From: Galdieria sulphuraria
Taxonomy: Eukaryota; Rhodophyta; Bangiophyceae; Galdieriales; Galdieriaceae
Length of the DNA: 64,000 bases
Reading direction: 5' to 3'
Assembly: GCF_000341285.1 (NCBI RefSeq)
Contig: NW_005178475.1
Span: 401,834-465,833, forward strand
Position 1 is the stretch's first letter, and every line of letters starts with the position of its first letter. The notes under the pieces were generated by a model, which was not told the origin of the DNA, did not search any database, and worked only from the letters and a program-made list of their open reading frames with translations. The position numbers were made by a program, and so were the translations under genes. Shown here piece by piece: positions 41,831 through 54,312 of the stretch.

Positions 41831-42424
41831 CTAAACTACGATGCCGGGTGGAATCAAAAGACCATCGATCACTTGAATAATAGACTTGTCAGCCTTGATA
41901 TTCTTCTTAATGATTTCAAATCCGTTGACGAAGACTCCTAGAAAAAAAGTTCAGAATATTCTTGTTTGAAGTAGAAACAGTGCGGAATGTCTCTTCAACG
42001 TACCAGTGCTGTTCTTAGTCACCGTAACATTGGATCCTTCTAGTGTCTTAAATGAGTTCAAGGCTGAGAAGTTGGAAGTCTTCAGAGGCTGGGGTACGAT
42101 GTGGTACTCAAGTATCATTTTCACTAGGGTGCTGTTTTTCACCACAGCCGATTCAGAAATATTCACTGCTTTAAGAGTGGAAGAAATACCAGCATTTGTA
42201 GGAGCAAACAAGGTGACTGCAAGGGAAGGATCTTCCAGAGTGCTGGTTAGGTTGGCGATATTGGCCAAGGTCAAAAGAGTAGTGAAGTTTTTCATTTTTT
42301 CAAGTTCTGCAGCAATAGTATCATTGGATGAAGAGCGAGAAGTGTGTGACAGGGGAGAAGCATAGGTTACAGTTGCTGCAACCACTACCAATAGGATGAA
42401 ACACACTAACTTGTTGCTCTGCAT
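41831..42424 (-). CDS. Secreted fasciclin (FAS1) domain protein
   Basis: ATG 42424 gives a clear signal peptide (MQSNKLVCFILLVVVAATVTYA, cleavage likely after YA or ASP). The mature part is one FAS1 domain: FTTLLTLANIANLTSTLEDPSLAVTLFAPTNAGI, then LVKMILEYHIVP (the YH motif). An intron of about 60 nt follows NSTG, and the second exon has VFVNGFEIIKKNIKADKSIIQVIDGLLIPPGI, the FAS1 second conserved box. Many N-x-S/T sites suggest heavy N-glycosylation. No GPI-anchor signal is visible. Extracellular or wall adhesion is inferred. It is convergent with RadA (54 bp). Confidence 0.9.
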
Positions 42425-43173
42425 GTTGATGCAAATAATATTATTACATTCAGGAAAGGATTGAAGTGGATACCATTTATAGTAAGAATGAATGGCTGAG
42501 AAAGAATGCGCTGAATCGAATTCGAAACGATACTTCTCAAGCCGAATGGACACAAAGTTTCCTCTTTTGGCCGAGCAATTTTGTCGTTTCCCCACCGAAG
42601 AGATAATTGAATATTTCTTCTCTGATGAATGTGTTGTTCCCTTGTCCTCGGTACATCACCCAGCTTCAGACTGAGCTATGGGAAAACCATGAATAAAAAA
42701 GTTTGACATATTTATATAGTGTTTCAAAGCACATTTAGCTGAAATTTAATTATTGTCTTATACCATTACCATTCATGGTTACACGCTTTGACACTTACAT
42801 AGTACTCAAATTATATATGCTACAAATGAGCAAAGGATCTTCTCGCCAACAGTGTTGGAAAATGAATAAAAAGTTGTGTTGAAAGGAGCAACAACAACAG
42901 TTGGAAATGACTCTATCTCAAAGGACTTTTACAGGTCTCGTACAATTTTTGCTAAAACATATTCAACATAGCAGGGAACTCCACCTGTATAATCATGTAC
43001 TTGTTTGAAAAATTTGTCGTGTACAGGATGATTAGAGAAAAAGAAGCTTTACAATAGATTCATTGTTGTACGTCGTATTTTATATGATAGCAAGTATCAA
43101 ACAAGTTTACTTGCTGGAAAACAAAAGTAACCAAGTTAACAACAAAGTTGAGAATTCAGACTTCATTGACGAT
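42425..43173. other. Intergenic region before the NTPase cluster
   Basis: About 750 bp with no supported gene. The part next to 42424 must hold the FAS1 promoter. The remainder is AT-rich with no clear element. It marks the step from the compact block to the sparse region. Confidence 0.4.
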
Positions 43174-45258
43174 TCAAGAAATTGTGACGGACTCTATGAA
43201 GCAGTTGGAGTCCAAATCCCAAAAAGTAGGATTATCAGAAGCACCAAATGCTTTTTCAAGTCCACGCAATATTTCTTTGTCAATCAGCAGTTGGACATCT
43301 CTTTCACAAACAATAACAAGTTCACAATTATCAGGCACTTTGAATGAATCATTTCGAATAAACATTCCACTGGAGTAACAACGACTATGATTACCCAACT
43401 CATAGGAGAGACATTCAATGATAACTTTGTACTAACGATAATAAGCATACAATGATGATAATCCATTGCACTGGATAAGACTTGATCATAAACAGAATCT
43501 AGAAATTTCTTGGCTTCATCTATAATATCTGGTCAACCAGTTCCTTCTGACTTCCAACGTCCCTCACAAGCAACTCCAACAGTAAGAACTTTGGGTTCCA
43601 CAGGAGATTGTAATTGGAATATAATATCAGGACTATGAGAAGTAGCGTCCAAAGGAATGTAAATAGTCTCTAAACAAAGTGTCTCTCGAATAATCTTATT
43701 CCATTCAGTATTGGCAAAAGTTCTTCGACTCTTGTTCGATTCACTTCTTGTTTCTCTAGAACTAACAACAGACTTCATATAGTGAATAGGTGATATTGTA
43801 CTGACTGGAAGTTTCATTTGTTTCCATATCGGAGACAATTGACACAACAATTCCCTCAACTCATTTCGATTCTTTGAAGACAACATCAAAACTAGTCGTA
43901 AAGCAACAATTCCTTCAAATACACGACACTTTGAATAAAAGAAACAATCTACTGGTTCGACATCAAGTGATCCAAGAAGTATCTTTTCCAAAGAAGAGAT
44001 GGAAGGGTCCCTCTTGAAGATTACAACAAATACTTTCGGAATCAGGACTTGAAAAGTATTCTCGTCAATAGGATATCGATATAATCCCATTTCAGTGACT
44101 GCATCATATAAAAAGGACTCCGAGGTCAATATATCATCTACTTGAAACGGTATACGATAAAGTGCCATCATCAAAAGTAAATCAAAAACACTTCTTCTAT
44201 CCTCGTCCAAATTCAATATTCGATCCACAAATGGTTCAGCACAAATTATTCGGAAATCATAGTCATTCATACAAGTCAAACATTCTTCTTTCGATATGAA
44301 AGGCTGATTTCTTGCTATTATATAATTCAAAAGCATATTTACTGCACGAGTCAACAAACCAGGAACTCCACCTGTACATTCCAATAACGAATCTGCCAAT
44401 TCATTTACTGAAAATGAAGAACTACATAAGACATTACAAACCGGAACTTGAGTAGGTGTCTCAAGAAGACTCTTTTCAAGGAATTCAACGATACTGGAAG
44501 CGTCCAAAGGTGATAAAGAAATAAAATGTAGTATGACTTTTGATACAGAAGAGACATAATTCTTAATACTTAAACCCTTGCTTTTCCCAACAACTATAAA
44601 AAACAAGTCGGGTTCTTTGCACAATTGACTAATGATACCGAAAAAGTCGTTGTATGGTCGAACCACACCTTTGTCATTCTTCTCCAGTTCAAAAAAGGTT
44701 CCCTTTGTATCAAACACACCAACTTCGTCAAATGCCAACAAAAGATATTGATCGGAAGGAATCCCCAAAATATCCCGTAACACTGGAACTAGAAAGCAGG
44801 GATACAGAGCAACCAGTCCGAAGGCTTCATCAGGCCGAAAAAACGCCACACCAACCTGAGAACAAGCAGACCGGAACAACAAATAGTAGACTGCCCACTC
44901 AAGGTTTCGACTCTATCGGGACTGTGGGCTCCAACTCCTTCAAATCCACATAAAGCAATGAAGCCCTTTTCAGCTTCTCCAAAAAGGTTCTCCTCAAAGG
45001 GTCTGAAGCAAACGTCGACAGGGAAGTTTCACCAAACCTTTGCACCAACTCCAAATAGGTTCGGGCAAAGGTCGTTTTGCCCGAGCCAAAGAGATGGGGG
45101 GCAAATGGTATGGTCAAGCGATAGTTGCAACTACTTGTTACACCCCTAAGTTGCTCTCGGCCACTATGAAGATAATACAGTTCTTTTGTCACTCGAACAA
45201 CATCTCTTTCACGATCTACAACAAGACTCAAACTTGTCCACAGCTTCCCACTTTTCAT
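43174..45258 (-). pseudogene. Degenerate P-loop NTPase with nuclease-like C-terminus (paralogue of the gene at 48.1-50.6 kb)
   Basis: ATG 45258 opens MKSGKLWTSL. The DRERDV motif near the start, Walker A PHLFGSGKT, Walker B YLLLAFDEVG, VVGKSKG, GGVPGLL, YSKCRVFEG and SPDIIF all have partners at matching places in the intact paralogue. Two breaks are seen. (1) At about 44,900-44,915 the coding similarity jumps to another frame with no gap in the alignment, so a small indel is more likely than an intron, although a 37- or 67-nt intron is possible. (2) TGA at 43533-43535 sits inside the C-terminal domain, with homology (DEAKKFL vs EEAKNFF) continuing in the same frame after it; a 48-nt intron could also remove it. 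A further frame change at about 43,430 fits a normal 47-nt intron, as in the paralogue. The C-terminus is shorter than the paralogue's. Confidence 0.6.
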
Positions 45259-45551
45259 CCAAACTCGCCATCGCCAAAGAGAAATTAAACAACCTTCTGT
45301 TTATTTCGGAGTACAAAATATAAATAAATGAACGATTGACTGTTTGTCGGTCACAACAACAACAAGGAAAACAGTAAAGGATACCAATCCAACTTCTTCT
45401 CTTTATCAACTGATGACTATGTCAAACCCTTTATGGCTTGGACTGAGATGACTAGAACTATGGAAAAACGATCAATATGGCTTTTTCAACTATCGATATT
45501 CTTATTCTCGTATGCTAATATAATGACAACTCTCATAGGGTACAAGAAGGA

Positions 45552-45941
45552 TTGGAAGGAAGCCAATGTTTATTTCACAAGTTTTTTATGCTCTTTGAGA
45601 GTATAAAGCTATTAAACATGGCCCATTCTCACATAGATAAGAAAGTTTCTTTCAGAATTTTCGAGAATAGTCATGAGAGTTCCGAGCAATATAGATTGTT
45701 CATGAAGAATTTGTTCCATAGACGTCTCTCTCAGATTTTCTGTATTTTATGGAACAGTTTTCACGTCACTTTTGCTTCATTTCGAAACACGGAACTAGAG
45801 TATGAACCAAGTCATTCTCTTGTACAGTCTATTCAAAAGCTCCAGTTGAAATATTATTATTTAGTAGAAATGCAGAAACCCACAAGCACAGCACTGCTTT
45901 ATTCTCAGCAATCATCAAATTCCATTCTTACAATATCATGA
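45552..45941 (+). CDS. Uncertain ORF, 129 codons
   Basis: An open frame divergent from the degenerate NTPase. Rich in Ser, His and aromatic residues; no motif, no signal. A second overlapping frame from ATG 45448 (MTRTMEKRSIWLFQLSIFLF) has one hydrophobic stretch and could be a spliced-in first exon. ORFs of this length arise by chance in sequence of this composition, so I list it with low confidence only because it fills the sparse region next to a repeat. Confidence 0.2.
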   Translation: MEGSQCLFHKFFMLFESIKLLNMAHSHIDKKVSFRIFENSHESSEQYRLFMKNLFHRRLSQIFCILWNSFHVTFASFRNTELEYEPSHSLVQSIQKLQLKYYYLVEMQKPTSTALLYSQQSSNSILTIS

Positions 45942-46069
45942 CAAGTAGCAGCTTATCACTAAAGCTACAAAAGTTGATGATAGCAAAAGACAAAACCAAA
46001 ACAAACGTGCTAAGAAGGATCCAAAATATCGCGTGGTTTTATCAAATCTCAGAAACAACATTGACTCAA

Positions 46070-47818
46070 GTGTATCATCAATACTCAATTTCTGTAAGAG
46101 TCAATAACTCCTGTTTCTTTCTCCTCTGAAAATAGTGGCATTTGATACTATGGATTCTGTTAAGAGGAGAAAATATATTTTTCAAGAAAAATTCAATTCA
46201 ATCGAATTGAGTCTATTCTATCGATTCTTTTCTCGTTTCTCACGTTTGAATCATAGTTGAATTCTTTCTCCTCAATAGTCGACTATACATTTGAGGTGTT
46301 TTTGAAGGTAAACATGACTGTTTAGGTTTAAAGGCTTTTGTTGCATCCTCTTGTACGATAAACTTTGTAAAAACCACAACTTTTAAAGATATACAAGAAA
46401 GCAAATTATAAAAAGTACAAAGCTGCTTTAAAACGATATAACTCCAAGAGGGCTATTATTTCTTCCAATATAAAAAAAAGGTAAAACTTTTAAAAGCTCT
46501 GCAAATTCAAAGAACGATTTGTTCAGCTGCAGTTGAGTCCTACTCTTCTACCATTCTCAACCATCAGCTCGTTGAATAAGTGAGTCACTATACAAAAGTT
46601 CCTTGCGTTAGGCACTTGAAAGAAGACTCTTGCGAAGTATAACCGGATGGGTACACTAATAGAGGCTTCCTTTTGGATATTGGTAACGAGAATCGAATAG
46701 AAGGAATGTTCATTTCTACTAGGGACAATTCAAACTTGAAAAAGAAGAGAAACGCTGTTTTATCCAAGTTGCTCTACAAAGAATAAAAATGTCGTCAACT
46801 CGCAAGCAATATTCAGCAGAATAAAATAAAACAATTTATCTGATTCCTTTGCAGAGTCAAATCTCAAATGATATTTTGGTTGTTATCCAAACTTGTTCTT
46901 TGAATATATTGGATCAATTTCGTCTCCTAGTGAAAAGAAAGAATATAAACGTAGAAACAATGGAAAAATGAGAATCTTTCATCTCTCTTGGCAAAGTAAC
47001 AAAGAAGGTGAATCTTGAAATATATGTGCAAGGAGAAGCGAAAGCATCACCACTTTTACCGTTGTTATTCTAGTCAAAAAGTCTCAAAAAGTTCTTTAGG
47101 TGGAGAACGAACCAATAGCCTTGAATCGTTTGAGGTTCGATCCTCCTTGTCGTAAGTAGTTTATGTACGAATTTGTGTATAGACAAAAGTATTCCCGACC
47201 TTTGGTCAGTTCTTTATTATCGTCCTGTCCTCTGTATACTTTCCAATTCTAGAGTTGAATATACGATTTCGTCTTCTTTATAACTCGTAATCGAACAAAG
47301 ATTGCTCCTTGAGCGTAATTTGCATAGAAGGAAAGGTTCTAGCTCTCACAATGCAAGCCAAACAGAGTATATGTCATTGAAATTGGAAAATGACCATTTT
47401 ACACCTTTAAGGAGTTTTCCTTAATTTTGAGTGACCAACAAAGAAAGGTTCTCAGATCGAGAAAGAGTCAAAAACTAGTTGTAGCAAAACCGTTCTTGAT
47501 TTGTTATCAAAATAGGGTCACAAGTAGTTTGAAATTTACCTTGCAGAGACAAGATTGATCAAACTCAACTCTGTTAAAAGGCTACAGTGTCGCTAGGGAG
47601 TTGAGAGGACCTTTGTTACGACACTGTTCTTCTCGTTTCACAACAATACTGAGATGTGAGATTGATTGTATCTAGCACACATATTGTTCCAGAAACTTTT
47701 TACATATCTCCAAGTGGAATATTTTCTTTCATAAAACTCACTAGTCACTTAAAATAATATATCTCCAGTGAAAGGAGACAATACATAGCGATCCTTCTCA
47801 TAACAATCCAATTAGAAA
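46070..47818 (+). repeat. Long direct repeat, copy 1 (about 1.75 kb)
   Basis: Nearly collinear with 52515-54312 in the same orientation. The 5' part is diverged with small indels; the last 380 bp (from about 47441) differ at only about six places by eye. No long ORF is conserved between copies, and no terminal inverted repeat, LTR ends or target-site duplication was recognised. It includes a T-arm-like GAGG-TTCGATC-CTC segment near 47130. The right border is sharp at ...CCAATTAGAAA. Confidence 0.85.
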
Positions 47819-48125
47819 TGCATTATTGACAGGCTGTGCCTTTACAATGCCAACCAAAGAAACAACAATGATTTCGAAGATTGAGTTTTTTCGTTTTAGT
47901 TCGTTAAAATAACCAGAGTTTCTTCAACCCAAAAAACATAGTTTTATTCCTCATTTTCCTGAAAACAAAGAGAAAAGCTCACAAGTCAGAGTTAAGCTTT
48001 GCTGCTGTTGTAAGCTTCAATTAGAATGAAAGCATAAAGCACTCTCTCTATCCACTTACTAGCCAACTTTCCATTATTGTTCTAAAAAGAATGTCCGTAA
48101 ATAACACAAATTTGAAAGCAGCTAA

Positions 48126-50584
48126 TTATTCTTTCATTTCTGTGTTTTCTTCCAGTAACATCGTTGCAATTAGAATTTGTTGAATATATTGTTCTGGTAT
48201 ACCCATCAACTCTAGTGACTTTCTTCGAATCACTTGAGGATTATCTCCAAATATGCGTAAAAATCTCGAAGCATGACGAGAGGCAAATTCTTCCGGTAAT
48301 AACGCAGACTTGCAAAGAAACTCTTTCCAGTCAAAATGTGTAATATCACTTGACACTTGTTCGCTTCTTGTTATACCTTCTTCCACTTGCATAGCACTTT
48401 GAAAACCTTCCATTTGCATCCTATTCTCATCATTGGTTCTCGGTCTTATATTTCGAGCCACTCCTAAAGTAACAGTTGATTGCTCAGCTTCCAAAGATGA
48501 AACATATTCATTGGACATCGACTCAAAGACAGTTTCACACCATACTGAAAAGTTTTTAGAAAACTCTCCTCGGTTTGCTTCCCCAATTTTCCTCAACGTT
48601 TCGACATTATCTCTTCCCAAATATACTTCAAGGTTCCTTTGAGAAACAATTACCAATTGCAGACATGATCGACTACTTTCATTCAAAGTTGATCCCGAAG
48701 AATGTTGAGTCACAAAACGACTTGCATCTTCAACAATATTATGTTCTTCGGTAGAGAAACCTACAGATTGATCATATCTAGTACAACTACTACCACAAAC
48801 TGAAAACGAAGTTGAACAGATGAAAAAGATTCGTCATTCAAAACGGAAACAACTCCCTTAAAAAAATTTTTGGCTTCCTCCTCAATATTTCTTTTCGAAA
48901 ATTCACTTTTGTGATAAAATTTGAATGAAAATCCAACAACATAACGTGTTTGTCCATTATGGAATACAACATATGCATCAGGACCACTAGAATTGCCATC
49001 CTTTGGAACAAAAATACCACAACGTTGTAAATAATCCCTATAATGAACAGAAAATGAACCAGAGACATTTCTCAAGATGGGTATATCATAAGATTTTGTA
49101 GATTCCATAGAATAAGAAACATTGTCCTGTTCAATAAAAGAACCCTGGAAAATTCCTGGAATAGCAGAATGTACAATAGCCGAGGAATTAGAATGAAGAA
49201 AAGTTAATAAGCGAAAACGAAAGATCTTCATAAATACAAATTCAAAGAAGACTCCTTTTGCTGTTGAAGTGTCGGGAATATAACTAAACGGAGATAAAGG
49301 AAAAAGTTCAGTAGCCTCACGGAAAAATTTATAGTTGCTATGAGCTCGCAATATAAATTCACAACAACCAATCTTGAATTCCTCGCCCAAAACTTCAGAG
49401 TAAAACCCAAAAGTTGCAACCAAATCCATCAAATAAGTTGTCGTTCCACATAGAGTAATTGCAAAGTTGATTGGAAAAACTGTCCCGAGCTGATAATTGA
49501 AAAGAACAAATTGATATCGAAGAAGGGTTGCAGAATCTAATATCTCCGGAACAATAAACGTTGTTGTCTTTCGTACTACAGAGTGAAAAATATCATCTAA
49601 CACACTTTCCATATTGTCATCGTTGATAACAGGTTGCGACAAGTCTGCAGCTTTCTCTGCTAGGGCTACTAAAGTATTCTTTACAATCAACGGAATACCT
49701 CCTGTCTTCTTTTTTAATAATTCTGCGAATCGATGTTGCAAGCCATCTGAGGGCAATAACCAGTCCTTCAAGGTCTTTCCACTATAAATTGCCAGCTCAA
49801 GATATTCATTAATATCATGGAGGTTAAAAGGATTCAACCGCAACATATCGAGACTCACGCTACTGGAGCGAGCATCAGACAGGCGGGCTGAGATTTCGGC
49901 AGTCCGACCTGCCAAATAGACAATTACCTTCCCTGTAATCAAAAAACTACGTAGAATGCGGAAGAAATTCCGGAAAGGTACATATTTTGGGTCAGACTCG
50001 ACGAACTGTTTCGTGGTAAGTTCACTATAGTATGCGGTGAGGTCACTTAGGTGGCTAAGTTCGTCTATCATCAAAAATAAATATCGTTTCTGAAATTGTT
50101 CGAGAAGATAATCAATAGCCCCTACAATATCAAAATTCTTTACCGTCCTTTCAGCTATCTGAAGAGCGTCCGTATCTTTACCATTTTGTCGGTAAGCGTT
50201 CAAAATAATATTATACATCAAAGCCTCTAGAAACCTTGGAAAAGGAGCACGAGAAAAGCTCTCTTCTAATTGAAAGCAAACTGACAAAGTGTTTTCCGCA
50301 AAGTGTTTCCAAGAAAAAATCTTCGCATCAACTTTTCCCGACGAGCTCTTGTTGAAAACCTCCGTCTCCGTCTGCTCTTCTTCTTCGTCGGCGAATTTTT
50401 TTAAAAACTCTAAAAATTTTTGACCTACAAAGCTTTTGCCCGCCCCAAAAATGTGAGGGGAGAAGCAAGCTCCAGGACGTAAAAGATCTAATTTTCCCCC
50501 AGCTGAAGAAAACTGGTCGTAATAAGTTCGAAGAATAGAATAAACATCTTCTTTTCTATCTATCAAAGGTTCGTTCAAACTCAT
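48126..50584 (-). CDS. P-loop NTPase with C-terminal PD-(D/E)xK-like and SAM-like segments (Crinkler/RHS-type or 'archaeal ATPase' family)
   Basis: ATG 50584 (upstream in-frame start is TTG). Residues 1-20 hold the paralogue-shared LIDRKEDV motif. Walker A is PHIFGAGKS (residues 43-51), Walker B YLFLMIDEL (168-175), a sensor-like VIVYLAGR (220-227) and GGIP (295-298). The next region has KGVFFE (443-448), GPDAYVV (534-540) and VGFSFKF (550-556). This E ... PD ... x-x-K series resembles PD-(D/E)xK nucleases, with Ser in place of the usual E/Q. A 47-nt intron (48761-48807) leads to a shared LQLVIVSQRN segment and a tail with WKEFLCKSALL ... LELMGIPEQYIQQIL, reminiscent of a SAM domain. NTPase plus nuclease-like domain recalls Crinkler/RHS-type proteins. 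Role unknown: host-side defence, selfish element or heat-related ATPase are all open. Confidence 0.75.
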
Positions 50585-52514
50585 TTTACACGCCGCCGCC
50601 AATCCGAAATCAATTCACAACTAATGAATAGATCAATGACCGAAAAGCTTTCAAAGGAGATGGAAGAGAGTGTATGTTTTATTGTTCGAGAGATTGCTTT
50701 ATTTGGTGATTGGTAAAACTGATCTCTTTGACACTTCCAGACTCACAATGACAATAGAGAGAAAGCAGGAATATTTTCTTGCTTGTCATAACTAGAAACT
50801 TTCTTTTACAATAGACAAGAAATAGGTTTCTATGAGTTTTTGTGATGAATTAGATTGATGGGTACTATTTCTATGGCTTGTATACTGTAAGAGAGTTTTT
50901 CTACTATCTTCCACACCATCTTACACGCAAACTCCTATATACAAGTCTAATAAGATACAAACCTTTTGTAAGTTACACACGAAATACAGTGCGAAACAGA
51001 GAATTGCAATGAATAGGAAGTCTGTTAATGTGCAACCGGTCGTAGCACAGTTTATAAATACAAAAATATCTAAATGAATTTGGAGAAGAGTATTATGTAG
51101 ACTGTCATACTGACTTATCATTAAATACAAGCCATTATTGATATAATAGCTACACAAGTTGTCTATCCTTTGTTCGACTTTTACCAAGTTCTGAATATGT
51201 CGTATATAAAAACATCAATAAAGGCTTCAAATATAGTAACTATAACCGTTCATTTTCCACACATCGATGCTGAAAAAAGAGCAAAAGACAGAGCCAAAAA
51301 ATTATTTTACTAAAGAAGAAGCCTTTTATACTTGAGTCAAGGTCGAGTAGTGTACCAAATTGAAAGCTTCAGCAATTCTCCAACTGAAAGCCACTCCATA
51401 TTGAAGAACTTTTACCCAACATGACTCTTGACTGAAAGACGTTGTAGTTCCTAAGTTATCGGTCAAGTGATTGTTGTGGAATGACAATACTTCAAGATTG
51501 GATATGGTTTCCTTTGACTAATTAGAAACAATTCTGTTCCACTCTCAAAGTTGACCTTTGCAATGCAATATAAATAGAACTCCTATGTAAATAGTAATTG
51601 TCTGAAATAGAAAGGTTCTTATCTCACTGTCCAAATGGATAGAATCATTGAAGATGTCTCTTGTACTATAAATAGTCAAACGAAATTTTTTAGATCGAAC
51701 ATCATCTTTGCAACCGGGTTACTTTCCCTATCTAAGAATCGGTGAGTTTTCAGTCTAATTCACTAAAACAGAGTTTGAATATATAGTCTCGTGAATACTT
51801 TTGAGATAGAGTTTGAATTGCAAACCAAAATACTTTTTTTAGTATCTGTTCTTACCTGTACTATATTTTCTCTTGGATCCAACAAGTTTCATATTTGTAG
51901 AAGCCATTCATATGAATTCCAAGGCTAGAAATGCAGTTTGAAAAAAACACATAAAAACGAAAGGAATCTAAACTTTTATCGAATTTCAACAAGCTAAAAC
52001 TCTTTTTAAGACCGCAGTGCAGGTTCTCAAGTTAGAGAAAGCCTCAAGTTTTTGCTGCCACTCCCTTCGTTTGCTGTCTAAAACCGAGGAAAACTCTCTT
52101 CTATTCAGTTAACAAAAGACAGGAAGGACAGTCCAAGTGAAATCTACAAACAACCTTTTTCTGTCTCAGTCTTTGAAAATTATAGTAAAAGGAGTTACTA
52201 GTCTTTTTTCAACAGACTAGAAAGACAACATAGCAGACACTTGAAGAATGTTTTGAGATATTCTTTCGGTAACCACTTTACTAAGTACTTGGACAAGAAA
52301 GGATATTTTTCATTCTAGTTGTATTCAACATGTATGTATGTATAGTCTATTCATTTTGAATCATTGCTACAACTCTGCAATATCGCAAAATTGACACCAA
52401 AAATAGCCTTCAAATGAAAAGCTTTTAGTTTTGAAACAGTGTTAAAAGGTATCTCCGAAATATTTGAAAGATTGCACTAGTGTATTAACCAAATCATTCT
52501 CCTGCACACAAGTG
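50585..52514. other. Noncoding stretch between NTPase gene and repeat copy 2
   Basis: About 1.9 kb, AT-rich, only short shadow ORFs (up to 88 codons). The first few hundred bases presumably contain the NTPase promoter. No RNA gene or mobile-element end was recognised. Confidence 0.4.
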
Positions 52515-54312
52515 CATATCATCAATATCCAATTTCTATAAGAGTCAACAACTCCTCTTTCTTTCTCCTCTGAAAATACTTGCAGACAATACTGACATTT
52601 GATACTGTGGATTCTGCTAAGAGAAAACTTATTTTCAAAAAAGTTCAATTCAGTCCAATCGAGTCAATCCTATCGAATCTCTTCTCGTTTTTCATCATAG
52701 CATTTAAATCATAGTTGAATTGTCTCTTCCAAGTAGCCCACTATATAGTTGAGGTATTTTCGAAGGTAAACATGACTATTTAGGTTTAAAGGTTTTCACT
52801 GCCTTCTCTTGAACCATCAACAAACAACATTTGTAAAAACCACAAATAGAAAACAAACTATAAAAAAACAAAGCTGATATAAAACACAAAGACTCCATTA
52901 GGGCATGAATAACTCCAAGAGGACTCTAATTTCTTCCAGTACGAAGAAAACAAAACTTTTAAAAGCTCTGCAAATTCAAGGAAAGATTTGTTCAGCTCCA
53001 CTTGTCTCCTACTCTTTTCCCACTCTCTCAAACATCAGCTCCTTGAATAAGTGAGTCATAATACAAAAGTCATTCGCGTTAGACACTAGGCAGAAGACTC
53101 TCGCCAAATATAAACAGATGGATACAATAGTGGAGGCTTCTCCTTAGATATTTATAACAAGAATCAAAGACAACTCAAAGTTTTGTATAAACAAACTGTC
53201 TATAAATACAAAAAACGTTCATTTCCATTAGGGACAAGTCAAACATAAAGAAGAAAAGATAAAGATATAGCCAAATTCCACAAAAAAGAAAAAAAATGTC
53301 TCTTTCAACTTTGTATTATTCAGCAGAAGAAAAATAAGAAGAGTCAAATTGAATTAATTGTGATTGATCCAAACTGGTAAAGGTCTTACTCTCTTAAATA
53401 TACTGGATAAATTTCGTCTCCTAGTGAAAAGAAAAGAATATAAACGTAGAAATTATGGAAAAATAAGAATCTTTCATCCTCCTCTTTGCAAAGTAAAAAA
53501 GAAAGGTGAATCTTGAAACATAAGTGCAAGGAGAAGCAAAAGCATCACCACTTTTACTCGTCATATCCAGTAAAAACTCTCTAGAAGTTGTTTATGAAGA
53601 GAACAAACCAAGACCCTTGTAACTTTGGAGGCTCGATCCTCCTTGACGTACGTAGTTTATGTACGAATTTGTGTATAGACAAAAGTATTCCCAACCTTCG
53701 GTCAGTTTTTTACTATCGTCCTGTCCTCTGTATACTTTCCAATTCTACAGTTGAATATACGATTTCGTCTTCTTTATAACTCGTAATCGAACAAAGATTG
53801 TTCCTTGAACGAATTTGCATAGAAGGGAAGATTATAGTTCTCACAACGCAAGCCAAACAGAGTTAATGTCATTGAAATTAGAAAATGACCACTTTACACC
53901 TTTAAGGAGTTTTCCTAAATTTTGAGTGACCAACAAAGAAAGGTTCTCAGATCGAGAACGAGTCAAAAACTAGTTGTAGCAAAACCGTTCTTGATTTGTT
54001 ATCAAAATAGGGTCACAAGTAGTTTGAAATTTACCTTGCAGAGACAAGATTGATCAAACTCAACTCTGTTAAAAGGCTACAGTGTCGCTAGGGAGTTGAG
54101 AGGACCTTTGATACGACACTGTTCTTCTCGTTTCACAACAATACTGAGATGTGAGATTGATTGTATCTAGCACACTTATTGTTCCAGAAACTTTTTACAT
54201 ATCTCCAAGTGGAATAGTTTCTTTCATAAAACTCACTAGTCACTCAAAATAATATATCTCCAGTGAAAGGAGACAATACAAAGCGATCCTTCTCATAACA
54301 ATCCAATTAGAA
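52515..54312 (+). repeat. Long direct repeat, copy 2 (about 1.8 kb)
   Basis: Second copy of 46070-47818, about 6.5 kb downstream, in direct orientation, so the two copies flank the intact NTPase gene. The T-arm-like motif near 53628 reads GGAGG-CTCGATC-CTCC. Homology ends abruptly after CCAATTAGAAA at 54312; the following sequence differs from that after copy 1. Confidence 0.85.

Noticed and set aside
42006-42365. 119-codon plus-strand ORF
   Set aside because: Antisense to the fasciclin gene, which has a signal peptide and FAS1 motifs.
47120-47150. T-arm-like GAGG-TTCGATC-CTC as a tRNA gene in the repeat
   Set aside because: No A-box at the right distance and no acceptor or anticodon stem in either copy.
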